Below, piece after piece: positions 16,480 through 24,117 of a DNA stretch of 64,000 nt (position 1 is the first letter of the stretch; each line of letters starts with the position of its first letter). A model generated the notes under the pieces. That model was not told where the DNA came from. It was given only the letters and a program-made list of their open reading frames with translations, and did not search any database. Source of the DNA: Pelagibius sp965227505. Lineage in GTDB: Bacteria; Pseudomonadota; Alphaproteobacteria; Kiloniellales; Kiloniellaceae. Where the stretch lies: contig NZ_OZ245757.1 of the NCBI RefSeq assembly GCF_965227505.1, forward strand, positions 186,001-250,000, in the 5' to 3' direction. The position numbers and the translations under genes are program-made.

Positions 16480-17253
16480 TCAACTGCCGATCAGCCGCAC
16501 CGCCTCCGGGATCTTCGCGGCCTCCGCCTGCAGGCCGGAGAGCAGGGCGCCGACGTCCGAGACGCCCATGACCAGGCTGTAACCCTGGTCGAAGAGGGCC
16601 TGGACGCCGGCGTCCGCCCGCGGCACGGAACCGAGGGCGAGGCCCCTGGCCTTGGCGGCGGCTTCGATCTTCGCGATGGCGGCCAGAACCTCCGGACCGT
16701 CGGTCTCCCCCAGGCGGCCGACGGCGCCGGAGAGGTCGTAGGGGCCGATGAACAGCATGTCGATGCCCTCGATGGCGGCGATGGCCTCCAGGTTTCCCAT
16801 CGCCTCCCGGGTCTCGATCTGCACCATGATGGTGAGGGTCTCGTGCGCCCAGTCGGAATAGCCCGCGCGCTGCCCGTAACGCGAGGCGCGCACCGTGCGC
16901 GCAAAGCCGCGGCGGCCGTGGGGCGGATAGCGGCAGGCGGCGACGGCGGCCTCTGCCTCCTCGGCGGTGTTGATCTGCGGAATCAAGAGGCCGCTGGGCC
17001 CAAGCTCCATGATGCGCTTCAGGTAGATCGGATCGCCTGAGGGTACGCGGATGATGACTTCGCCGCCGCCCGCCTCGATGGCCCGCATCATCGCGAGCGT
17101 CGTCTCCAGGTCCGCACCGGCGTGCTCGTTGTCGATCAGCGCCAGAGAAAAGCCCGCGTTCACCAGGGCTTCGGCCACGTTGGCCGAGGCGAACTGCAGC
17201 CAGGCCCCGTAGGTGGGCGTCTTGGAGGCCATGCGTTTCTTGAGTGCGCTCAT
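16480..17253 (-). CDS. HpcH/HpaI-type class II pyruvate aldolase
   Basis: A 257-residue metal-dependent aldolase. Typical residues are seen: LIDNEHAGADLE near residue 42 (base His), GRRGFARTVRASRYG with the pyruvate-binding Arg, MVQIETREAMGN with the metal-binding Glu, and DMLFIGPYDLSGA with the metal-binding Asp. Enzymes of this family cleave 4-hydroxy-2-oxo acids to pyruvate and an aldehyde. The start overlaps the tctA stop (ATGA), so it is co-translated with a carboxylate transporter. This suggests that the imported acid is turned into, or is, a 2-keto-4-hydroxy acid. Confidence 0.92.
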   Translation of the reverse strand: MSALKKRMASKTPTYGAWLQFASANVAEALVNAGFSLALIDNEHAGADLETTLAMMRAIEAGGGEVIIRVPSGDPIYLKRIMELGPSGLLIPQINTAEEAEAAVAACRYPPHGRRGFARTVRASRYGQRAGYSDWAHETLTIMVQIETREAMGNLEAIAAIEGIDMLFIGPYDLSGAVGRLGETDGPEVLAAIAKIEAAAKARGLALGSVPRADAGVQALFDQGYSLVMGVSDVGALLSGLQAEAAKIPEAVRLIGS

Positions 17254-18773
17254 GAAGGGTTCTCGCTTTCGCTTTGTTTTGTTTGTCTTTTATTCCTCAT
17301 CGCACGCAGCAGCGGCGCGAGGCAGAGATAGAGCCACAGCGCCACGGTGACGGCGCCCAGGCCGGCGGCGATGGGGCGGCTGAAGAAGCCCAGCAGGTCG
17401 CCCTCGGTCTTGATCATGGTGATAAGGAAGTTCTTTTCGATCACCTTGCCCAGCACGATGCCGAGGATCGCCGGGGCGATGGGGATGTCGTTGCTCTCCA
17501 TGAAATAGGCCAGCAGGCCGAGCACCAGCATGATGCCGATAGAGAAGGTGGTGTTGTCGACGGCGAAGGCGCCGAGGATGGAGAACACCAGGATCAGCGG
17601 CATGAGGACGCGCTTGGGGATGGTCAGCACGTGGCGGGCGAGACGGATCGCCAGGCTGCCCAGCGGCAGCAGCAGCAGGTTGGCGATGATGAAGGCGAGA
17701 AAGATCGCGTAGACCAAATCGCCGTCGGTCTGAAAGACGCGCGGGCTCGGCGTGATGCCCTTCAGCATCAGCACGCCGATGGCAATGGCCGTAACGGAGT
17801 CGCCGGGGATGCCGAAGACCAGCGCCGGCGTCCAGGCGCCGGCGACGGCGGAGTTGTTGGCGGAACCGGCATCGACGATGCCTTCCTCATACCCCTTGCC
17901 GAACTTCTCGGGCTTCTTGGAGAAGCGCTTGGAGATGCTGTAGGCGATCCAGGCGGCGATGTCGGCGCCGGCGCCGGGCAGGGCGCCCAGCACGTTGCCC
18001 AGCAGGCTGGAGCGGATGATGTTCAGCCAGTAGCGCCGGACCGTGCCGACCATGTAGCCGAAGAGGGACCCGATCGGCGAGACCCGGCTTTCCGTCTGCA
18101 GGTCCGTGGTCACGGTCCGCAGGACCTGGCTCAGGGCGAACATACCGATCATGGCGGGGATGAAAGAGACGCCGTCCAGCAGATCGATCGCCCCGAAGGT
18201 GAAGCGCGGATGGCCGGTGGCGATATCGATCCCCACGGTTGAGATCATCAGGCCAATGAGCAGAGAGAGGGCGGAGCGCACCACCGATCCGCCCGATACC
18301 ATGACCGCAGAGGTGAGCCCCAGGCAGCCGAGCCAGAAGTACTCCATGGAGGAGAAGCGCACGGCCACGCCGGCCAGCTGGTTGGCGAAGAGCGTCAGCA
18401 GCAGCACGCCGATGATTCCGCCGATGGCCGCCGTCACCAGGCTCGCCCCCAGCGCCTTCTCGCTTTCGCCGCGCTGGGTCAGAGTGAAGGCTTCGTCCAC
18501 ATAGGCGGCGGAGGCGGGGGTGCCTGGAATGCGCAGCAGGGCGCCGGGAATGTCGCCGGCGAAGATGGCCGTTGCCGTGGTGGTGACGATGGCGGCCACC
18601 GCCGGCACGGGGTCGAGGAAAAAGGTGATGGGCACCAGCAGCGCCACCGACATGGTGGCCGTGAGCCCGGGGATGGAGCCGACAAAGAGCCCGTAGAGCG
18701 CGGACAGGAGGATCGTCAGCAAGACCTCAAACGTGAAAACCGAAGTAAGGGCGGCGGCGAGGGCTTCGGGCAT
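17250..18773 (-). CDS. tctA: Tripartite tricarboxylate transporter large permease (TctA)
   Basis: A 507-residue membrane protein of typical TctA length, with about twelve helices. Family motifs are GSIPGLTATMSVALLVPITF near the N-terminus, GALLRIPGTPASAAYVDEAF, and a second GALPGAGADIAAWIAYSISK motif in the middle. It is the main channel of a TTT importer and needs TctB and TctC. It follows tctB after 11 bases and overlaps the aldolase start. Confidence 0.95.
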   Translation of the reverse strand: MPEALAAALTSVFTFEVLLTILLSALYGLFVGSIPGLTATMSVALLVPITFFLDPVPAVAAIVTTTATAIFAGDIPGALLRIPGTPASAAYVDEAFTLTQRGESEKALGASLVTAAIGGIIGVLLLTLFANQLAGVAVRFSSMEYFWLGCLGLTSAVMVSGGSVVRSALSLLIGLMISTVGIDIATGHPRFTFGAIDLLDGVSFIPAMIGMFALSQVLRTVTTDLQTESRVSPIGSLFGYMVGTVRRYWLNIIRSSLLGNVLGALPGAGADIAAWIAYSISKRFSKKPEKFGKGYEEGIVDAGSANNSAVAGAWTPALVFGIPGDSVTAIAIGVLMLKGITPSPRVFQTDGDLVYAIFLAFIIANLLLLPLGSLAIRLARHVLTIPKRVLMPLILVFSILGAFAVDNTTFSIGIMLVLGLLAYFMESNDIPIAPAILGIVLGKVIEKNFLITMIKTEGDLLGFFSRPIAAGLGAVTVALWLYLCLAPLLRAMRNKRQTKQSESENPS

Positions 18774-18784
18774 CGTCGCGCGGC

Positions 18785-19267
18785 CTAGAACAGCAGGGTT
18801 TCGACGAGGCCGCGCGGCAGCGGCACCCGCAGCAGCCAGGTGAAGCCGAAATGCAGGGCAAAGGGCAGGCCGAGCGCCAGCGCGAGTGTGATCGTCCAGC
18901 CCGCCGCCAGCACCCGCAGCAGGAAGACCAGCAGCAGCGCCAGGGCGAGCAGAAAGCCCAGGGGCTTCACCAGGGCGATGAAGGCGACAGTGCCGATCAC
19001 GACGGCGCCGGCCCGCAGCAGGGCTTTGCGCCGCCGCAGGGCCGGCTCGATGGTGAGGGCCGGGCCAGCGGTTCCCGAAAGCCGCGCGCGCAGGTCGGCG
19101 GCGATCAGCACGAGCCCGCAGAGACAGAATCCGATGCCGATGATGATCGGGAAGAACTCCGGCCCGTAGGCCATGCCGGCCATGACCGGGAAGCTTGCAG
19201 CTTCCAGGATGATCGCGAGGCCGACGACCCCGGCCAGCAACCCGAGCGGAAGGTCCCCCAGTTTCAT
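18785..19267 (-). CDS. tctB: Tripartite tricarboxylate transporter small permease (TctB)
   Basis: A 160-residue protein with four predicted membrane helices, as expected for the poorly conserved TctB subunit. The opening helix is followed by AYGPEFFPIIIGIGFCLCGL, where the Gly-Pro-x-Phe-Phe-Pro segment is the best-conserved part of the family. It lies between tctC and tctA in the standard C-B-A order. Confidence 0.9.
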   Translation of the reverse strand: MKLGDLPLGLLAGVVGLAIILEAASFPVMAGMAYGPEFFPIIIGIGFCLCGLVLIAADLRARLSGTAGPALTIEPALRRRKALLRAGAVVIGTVAFIALVKPLGFLLALALLLVFLLRVLAAGWTITLALALGLPFALHFGFTWLLRVPLPRGLVETLLF

Positions 19268-19365
19268 GCGCCGGCGTCCTCTGTCATTGCAGGGGTCATT
19301 GCAAGCTTGTGTTGCGGGCCTTCAGTCTTGCAGGCCCGCCCGGATTGAAAACATAAAGGAAAGGG

Positions 19366-19394
19366 GGCCGCCGGAGCTTTCGCCCGCGGCGGCC
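19366..19394 (-). terminator. GC-rich hairpin after tctC (partial terminator or attenuator)
   Basis: GGCCGCC (19366-19372) and GGCGGCC (19388-19394) form a seven-base stem. Read on the minus strand it is followed by CCCTTTCCTTTATGTTTTC, a broken pyrimidine tract. It lies between the receptor gene tctC and the membrane genes tctBA. It probably lowers read-through so that receptor is made in excess. A second GC-rich stem (GCGGGCCT/AGGCCCGC) lies at about 19314-19339. Confidence 0.4.
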
Positions 19395-19413
19395 GCGTTC
19401 TCGCGGTGGGTCG

Positions 19414-20397
19414 CTACTGCGTCAGCCCGATCGCCTTCATGGTGGCGCCCAGGTTGTCGGAAGTGGCCGCCATCATGGTGGTCAGATCGGCACTGCCCAT
19501 CTTCACCACTTCGGCCCCGCGGGAAGCCTTGAAGTCGGCCCAGTCCTGCGTCTCGAAGGCCTCCAGGGCTGCCTTCTCGTAGCTGCAGGCGATTTCCTCC
19601 GGCAGGCCCTTGGGACCGCTGATGCTGATGAAGGCGGCCAGGGTCCAGCCCGACTTCAGCAGTTCCTTGGTGGTCGGGACCTCCGGCAGCGCGCCCATGC
19701 GGCTGTCGTGCATGTAGGCCAGCGCCTTCAACTCGCCGGACTCGATCAGGGCCTTGCCCTCGGAAAGGGCGGGCGTGGCAACGTCGACGCCGCCGGCAAT
19801 CAGTTCCTGCATGGCCGCGGCCGCGCCGTTGGAGGGCACCCAGCGGATCGCCGCCGGGTCCATGCCTTCGGAGTTCAGCATGCCGGCCAGGGCGAGGTGC
19901 CAGATGCCGCCCTGGGCGGTGCCGGAGCCGGTGAGCTTGCCGGGGTTGGCCTTGGCGTAGGTCAGGAGGTCGTTGAGGCTGTTGAACTCCGAATCCTTGG
20001 CGACCAGCACGCTGGAAGGAACGATGTCCACCAGGGCGATGGGCGTGATGTCGGTGTGGTTCAGCTCGGTCAGGCCCGCGTGATGCATGGTGGTGATCTC
20101 CACCGTGGCCGCGCCGATGGTGTAGCCGTCCGGCTCCGCCGTGGCGATGGCGCTGTGGCCGACGACGCCGTTACCGCCGGTGCGGTTGACGACGTTGAAG
20201 GGCACGCCGAAGTGCTTTTCCAGCATGCTGGCGAGCATGCGCGAATTGGCGTCGGTGCCGCCGCCGGCGCCCCAGGGCACGACGTAGGTGACCGGCCTTT
20301 CCGGCGTCCAGTCGCAGGCCGCAAAGGCAGCCCCCGCCGACAGCAGGGCCGCGGCGGCCGTTGCCATGATCACACCGGTGGTTCGAAGCATCCGCAT
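19414..20397 (-). CDS. tctC: Tripartite tricarboxylate transporter substrate-binding protein (TctC/Bug)
   Basis: A 327-residue periplasmic receptor with a signal peptide ending near GAAFAACDW. The Bug-family motif VTYVVPWGAGGGTDANSRML is present, as are VVNRTGGNGVVGHSAIATAEPDGYT and GGVDVATPALSEG. It leads the tctCBA-aldolase operon. Bug receptors bind di- and tricarboxylates or related acids through two water-bridged carboxylate contacts. The exact ligand is unknown. Confidence 0.94.
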   Translation of the reverse strand: MRMLRTTGVIMATAAAALLSAGAAFAACDWTPERPVTYVVPWGAGGGTDANSRMLASMLEKHFGVPFNVVNRTGGNGVVGHSAIATAEPDGYTIGAATVEITTMHHAGLTELNHTDITPIALVDIVPSSVLVAKDSEFNSLNDLLTYAKANPGKLTGSGTAQGGIWHLALAGMLNSEGMDPAAIRWVPSNGAAAAMQELIAGGVDVATPALSEGKALIESGELKALAYMHDSRMGALPEVPTTKELLKSGWTLAAFISISGPKGLPEEIACSYEKAALEAFETQDWADFKASRGAEVVKMGSADLTTMMAATSDNLGATMKAIGLTQ

Positions 20398-20472
20398 GGT
20401 TTCCTCCCGAATTGTTATGTGGACCTGAACAGGGACTTGAGGGTGGCCGGCCGGACGGTTCGTTGGGCTGCC

Positions 20473-20490
20473 GTCCTAAGTGCTTGGGAC
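20473..20490. promoter_or_regulatory. Imperfect 18-bp palindrome upstream of tctC
   Basis: GTCCTAAGTGCTTGGGAC reads as GTCC-n-AAG-nn-CTT-n-GGAC, with 7 of 9 positions paired. It lies 76 bases upstream of the tctC ATG, a distance similar to that of the palindrome before dctP. A second small palindrome, GGCAATTGCC, is at 20526-20535. No regulator gene adjoins this operon, so the binding protein is unknown. Confidence 0.35.
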
Positions 20491-20582
20491 ACCAGGGAAC
20501 AATGCTAGTGAGGCCTTGCCGCTTTGGCAATTGCCGCGACGATCAGATGGCGGCGGAAGCTGGGATGGATCAGCGCCCGCGG

Positions 20583-21803
20583 CTAGCGCCAGAGCGTATC
20601 CGGATTGTTCAGCAGCTTGGGCGGGACCGCCAGGCAGTAGTGGCCGAGGCTCCAGAGGTGTTTGCAGGCCTCCCCGGCGTCGCGCTGGTTCAGATCGACC
20701 AGCAGGGCGGTGTAAAGCTGTGGATCGTGGCGCAGCTTTGCGATCACCGCCGGGCGTCCGCGCCGGGTGACCTCCTTCAGGGACTGGCGGTGCCCCTTGA
20801 TGACCGCATTGGCCTGGGCCTTGCTGCCGAAGGACCCGAGCACGAGGCCCCAGCCCGGCAGCTTGCCGTCGGTGGGGGCGGTGCCGACCGCCGGGGCCAC
20901 AGCGCACTGCCCGCCGGGCAGCACATAGGGAACGGCGGCGGTCGGCGTGGCGGGCAGCGAACCGAGGGTCCCGGCGTCGGCGTCCGGCGAAGGCGCAGCG
21001 AAGGCCGCGTTCATCAGCTTGGTCATGCGGGCGTTGCGGACACCGCTGGTCTTGCCGCCCAGAACCACGGCAATCACCCGCCGTCCGTCGCGCTCCGCCG
21101 TGCCGATCAGGTTGTAGCCGGAGCCGCAGGTGAAGCCGGTCTTGAAGCCGTCGGCGCCGGGGTAGCCGACCATCCAGCCGTTGGTGGTGGGCCGCGCGCG
21201 GCGGTTCAGCATGAACTGGGTCTTGGAAAAGCGCGCGAAGTGCTGCGGGAAGGTGTTCAGCTGTGCACGCGCCAGGATTGCCATGTCCTTGGCGGTGGTG
21301 ACCTGCATCGGGTCCGGTAGACCGGAAGCGTTCTTGAACACCGTCCGGCGCATGCCGAGCGCGCGGGCCTTACGGGTCATGGCGGTGGCGAAAGCCTCCT
21401 CGCTGCCGCTCACCGCTTCGGCCAGGGCCACCGCCGCATCGTTCGCGGAGCGCACGATCATGGCGTCCAGCAAGAGATCGACGCGCACCTGCTTGCCGGC
21501 GCCGAGGCCCAGCTTGGTCGGCGACTGGCCGGCGGCGTGCTTGGAAACCGGGACCTTCTGGTCGAGCGCCAGGCGGCCGTCCGCCAGCGCCTCGAAGACC
21601 ATGTAGGCGGTCATGACCTTGGTGAGGGAGGCGGGATACCAGAGGTGGGTGGCGTTCTCGGACTGCAGGACCGCAGCGCTCTCCGCCTCGATCACCAGGA
21701 CGGCGCCCTTCGGAAGCTCGGCACGGGCCGGATTGGTCGCCAGCGCGGGGGAAATGCAGGCAAGCGCGGCAAGCAGCAGCGCCCATCGCCTCCATCCCGA
21801 CAT
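20583..21803 (-). CDS. D-alanyl-D-alanine carboxypeptidase (peptidase S11) with SPOR domain
   Basis: A 406-residue penicillin-binding protein of the low-molecular-mass class. A signal peptide covers about residues 1-28. The three active-site motifs are present: Ser59-x-x-Lys62 (YPASLTKVM), Ser119-Ala-Asn121 and KTG at 221-223. The C-terminus (about 320-395, WGLVLGSFGSKAQAN onwards) is a SPOR-type domain that binds denuded peptidoglycan at the division septum. The enzyme trims the terminal D-Ala of cell-wall stem peptides in the periplasm. It is monocistronic; the 185-base gap to tctC holds its end and the tctC promoter. Confidence 0.93.
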   Translation of the reverse strand: MSGWRRWALLLAALACISPALATNPARAELPKGAVLVIEAESAAVLQSENATHLWYPASLTKVMTAYMVFEALADGRLALDQKVPVSKHAAGQSPTKLGLGAGKQVRVDLLLDAMIVRSANDAAVALAEAVSGSEEAFATAMTRKARALGMRRTVFKNASGLPDPMQVTTAKDMAILARAQLNTFPQHFARFSKTQFMLNRRARPTTNGWMVGYPGADGFKTGFTCGSGYNLIGTAERDGRRVIAVVLGGKTSGVRNARMTKLMNAAFAAPSPDADAGTLGSLPATPTAAVPYVLPGGQCAVAPAVGTAPTDGKLPGWGLVLGSFGSKAQANAVIKGHRQSLKEVTRRGRPAVIAKLRHDPQLYTALLVDLNQRDAGEACKHLWSLGHYCLAVPPKLLNNPDTLWR

Positions 21804-21995
21804 GTCTTCCCCCGATCCGCCCGCGTTGGGTCACAGATAAATGCGTATCTCAGATAAGATAGTACGTCGGCGGATCAACGAGAAGGTTCACCAAAGGTCT
21901 ACTCTGTTCGGCGTAGGGAGCAGGGCGATGATACACAATTTTCCTTCCAGATCAATCGCCTGAGCGTCTGACTTAAGAAGATACTTCCGCCCGAA

Positions 21996-22925
21996 TTAGT
22001 ACCCCTGTTCCAGATCGACCAGATCGGGGACCGGCTGGCCGGCGCGGAAGCGGCGGATGTTCTCCGCGATCACCTTGGCGCCGGCTTCGGGGTCGATGAG
22101 GCTGGCGATATGGGGCGTCAGCAGCACCTTGGGATGGGTCCAGAAAGGGTGGTCTTCCGGCGGCGGCTCCTGATGCAGGACGTCCAGTGTGGCGCCGGAG
22201 AGCTGCCCGCTGTCCAGCGCGGGGATCAGGTCTTCTTCGACCAGATGGCCGCCGCGTCCGACGTTGATGACCGCCGCGCCCTCCGGCAGTCGTGCGAAGA
22301 GGTCCTTGTTCAGAACACCCTCGGTCGCCGGGGTGAGGGGCAGCAGGCAGACGAGGATCTCTGACAGCGGCAGCAGTTCGGCGAGCCCGGCTTCGCCGTG
22401 ATGGCAGACAATCCCGTTCAGGTTTTTCGGGCGCCGCGACCAGCCATGGACGGCGAAACCGATCCCCGACAGGGTGCGCGCCACCTCGGCGCCCATGTTG
22501 CCGAGGCCCAGGACGGCGACGTGACGCTCCGGCGCCGGCGGCGTGATGATCTGGTCCCAGGCCTTGCGCTGCTGCGCGGCCTGGATGTCCGGCAGGCGGC
22601 GGTGGTGGCGCAACACGTGGAGCGCGACGTATTCGCGCATACGCTGGCGCAGGTCGTCGCCGACCGTGCGGATGATAGGCAGGTGTTTGGGCAGTTCCGG
22701 GTCCACCAGCACATGGTCGATGCCGGCGCCCATGGAGACGACGCACTTCAGATTGGGAAAGGTCTTGAGCCCACCGGGCGGCGGCTTCCAGACCACGGCG
22801 TACTCCACATCGGCCTTGTCGCCGGGCGTCTCCCAGTCGCGGCAGTCGACGTCGGGAAGTAGGCCTTGCAGCTTTTCCCGCCACCACTCGGCACGGGCAT
22901 TGCCGACGCGCACCACCAGGGCCAT
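21996..22925 (-). CDS. ghrA: Glyoxylate/hydroxypyruvate reductase A (D-2-hydroxyacid dehydrogenase)
   Basis: A 309-residue NAD(P)H-dependent reductase. The nucleotide motif LGLGNMGAEVARTLSGIGF is central, and the catalytic Arg (NVGRGGHLVEEDL), Glu (HQEPPPEDHPFW) and His (LLTPHIAS) are all in place. It reduces glyoxylate, hydroxypyruvate or similar 2-keto acids in the cytoplasm. It lies four bases after the EthD-like gene, which overlaps the rutR-like gene, so all three are probably one transcript. Its place beside a pyrimidine regulator is unexpected. Confidence 0.9.
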   Translation of the reverse strand: MALVVRVGNARAEWWREKLQGLLPDVDCRDWETPGDKADVEYAVVWKPPPGGLKTFPNLKCVVSMGAGIDHVLVDPELPKHLPIIRTVGDDLRQRMREYVALHVLRHHRRLPDIQAAQQRKAWDQIITPPAPERHVAVLGLGNMGAEVARTLSGIGFAVHGWSRRPKNLNGIVCHHGEAGLAELLPLSEILVCLLPLTPATEGVLNKDLFARLPEGAAVINVGRGGHLVEEDLIPALDSGQLSGATLDVLHQEPPPEDHPFWTHPKVLLTPHIASLIDPEAGAKVIAENIRRFRAGQPVPDLVDLEQGY

Positions 22926-22929
22926 CAGA

Positions 22930-23253
22930 TCATGCCTCCGAAGGGAAGGGTGGCTCGAAGGGATGCTCGCGCACCACGAAACGCTTGCGCAGCTTCACAT
23001 GGGCCAGGGAGTCGGCGGCTACGGCCTTGCCCAGGTCGGTGCTGTAAGCACTCAGCATGGCCTCCTCGCTGTCGAACCAGAGCTCGCTGAAGCCGTCGAA
23101 GTCGTCCTCCGGGTCGGCGGCGATGTTTGCCTGATAGCGGCGCAGCCCCGGCAGCTTCAGCACCATGGGCAGATGCTCCTTCAGCAGCCAATCGGCAAAG
23201 GCATCCGCCGAGAGTTCGTCCTTGCGTTTCAGCAGCTCCACCGCCTTGATCAT
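22930..23253 (-). CDS. EthD domain (dimeric alpha/beta barrel) small protein
   Basis: A 107-residue protein of EthD type. The start at 23253 overlaps the regulator stop (ATGA), which decides it over an ATG 30 bases upstream. Core features are IKAVELLKRKDELSADAFADWL with the tryptophan and Leu-Lys-Glu-His-Leu-Pro segment, and GFSELWFDSEEAMLSAY. EthD-like proteins are small ferredoxin-like dimers found as accessory or lyase components in degradation operons. The function here is unknown. Confidence 0.8.
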   Translation of the reverse strand: MIKAVELLKRKDELSADAFADWLLKEHLPMVLKLPGLRRYQANIAADPEDDFDGFSELWFDSEEAMLSAYSTDLGKAVAADSLAHVKLRKRFVVREHPFEPPFPSEA

Positions 23254-23933
23254 TCCGTTGCACCCCGATAGCTCAGCCCGCAACCGCGCAGCACCATGCG
23301 CACCACGGTCTCGGCGGCTGTGTCGTAGTCCTTGGCGGCGAGCTGGCGGCGGCCGACCAGGGCGCTCACCTGCACCTCGAAATCGGCATAGTGCTGGGTT
23401 GCCGCCCAGATCACCGAGAACAGGTGGACGGGGTCCACCGGCTCGATCTTGCCCTGGCGCACCCAGCTCTCCAGCACCTTCGACTTCGCGGCCACCAGGC
23501 TTTTCAGGTCGCTCTTCAGGAAGTCGCCGGTGTGCTTGGCGCCGCGGATCATCTCGTTGGCGTAGACCCGCGAGGCGAGGGGGCGCTCGCGCGAGTGGCG
23601 GATCTTGGCGCGGATGTAGTCCGCCAGAGCTTCGGCCGGATCGCTGTCTTCCGTCAGCCGGTCCAGTTCGCCCAGCCAGAGCGTCAGGATGTCGTCGAGC
23701 ACGGCGCGGTAGAGCGCCTCCTTGGTGCCAAAGTAGTAGTGGACGTTGGCCTTGGGCAGGCCGGCGCGCTTGGCAATGGCCGCCGTGGTGGCGCCGCGGT
23801 AGCCCTGCTCGGCGAAGATCTCCTCGGCAGCCTTCAGAATGAGGGCCCGGTTGCGCAGCCGGATATGTCCGGGGGCGGTTTCCTCTTTTTCGGCCTCTTT
23901 AACCGGGCCTTCTTTTGCTGCCGTTTCGCTCAT
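23250..23933 (-). CDS. rutR: RutR-like TetR family regulator of pyrimidine catabolism
   Basis: A 227-residue TetR regulator. The start ATG at 23933 precedes a short charged N-terminal tail. The helix-turn-helix is at about residues 39-70 (GATTAAIAKRAGLPKANVHYYFG), and the ligand domain contains FSVIWAATQHYADFEVQV, closely like the E. coli RutR segment around TQHYADF. E. coli RutR binds uracil and thymine and recognises TTGACCA-nn-TGGTCAA. Two such palindromes lie in the gap before this gene, next to the divergent preT. It very likely represses the preTA arm and probably its own transcript, with release by uracil or thymine. EthD and ghrA follow in the same transcript. Confidence 0.9.
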   Translation of the reverse strand: MSETAAKEGPVKEAEKEETAPGHIRLRNRALILKAAEEIFAEQGYRGATTAAIAKRAGLPKANVHYYFGTKEALYRAVLDDILTLWLGELDRLTEDSDPAEALADYIRAKIRHSRERPLASRVYANEMIRGAKHTGDFLKSDLKSLVAAKSKVLESWVRQGKIEPVDPVHLFSVIWAATQHYADFEVQVSALVGRRQLAAKDYDTAAETVVRMVLRGCGLSYRGATE

Positions 23934-24002
23934 CGGCCTTCTTTGTTTTCCTATCGCGTCTTTCGAACCGACCGTTCGCACGCACCAGGATAGCGCAAAA
24001 CC

Positions 24003-24016
24003 TGACCAACTGGTCA
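24003..24016. promoter_or_regulatory. RutR-like operator 1 (between rutR and preT)
   Basis: TGACCAACTGGTCA matches the E. coli RutR box TGACCA-nn-TGGTCA exactly in both half-sites. It lies 70 bases upstream of the rutR ATG and about 100 bases before preT, so one regulator could control both directions. Confidence 0.85.
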
Positions 24017-24023
24017 AAATTAA

Positions 24024-24039
24024 TTGACCGCTTGGTCAA
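24024..24039. promoter_or_regulatory. RutR-like operator 2 (between rutR and preT)
   Basis: TTGACCGCTTGGTCAA has one half-site perfect (TTGGTCAA) and the other differing from the box only at the inner base. It begins eight bases after operator 1, so the two centres are 22 bases apart, two helical turns, which suits side-by-side binding. Confidence 0.8.
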
Positions 24040-24117
24040 GGCAAGGCTACAGTCATCCTCAACAAAGAAGCAATACGCCGGAAGTGCGTAAGCAGGCAAA
24101 TGATCGGGGAGATCAGG

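Noticed and set aside
21804..21995. A small gene in the 192-base gap before the carboxypeptidase
   Set aside because: No frame with start, ribosome site and sensible composition was seen; the AT-rich part more likely holds the carboxypeptidase promoter.
23998..24042. A prophage or element attachment site
   Set aside because: The palindromes fit RutR boxes exactly and no integrase or transposase lies nearby.
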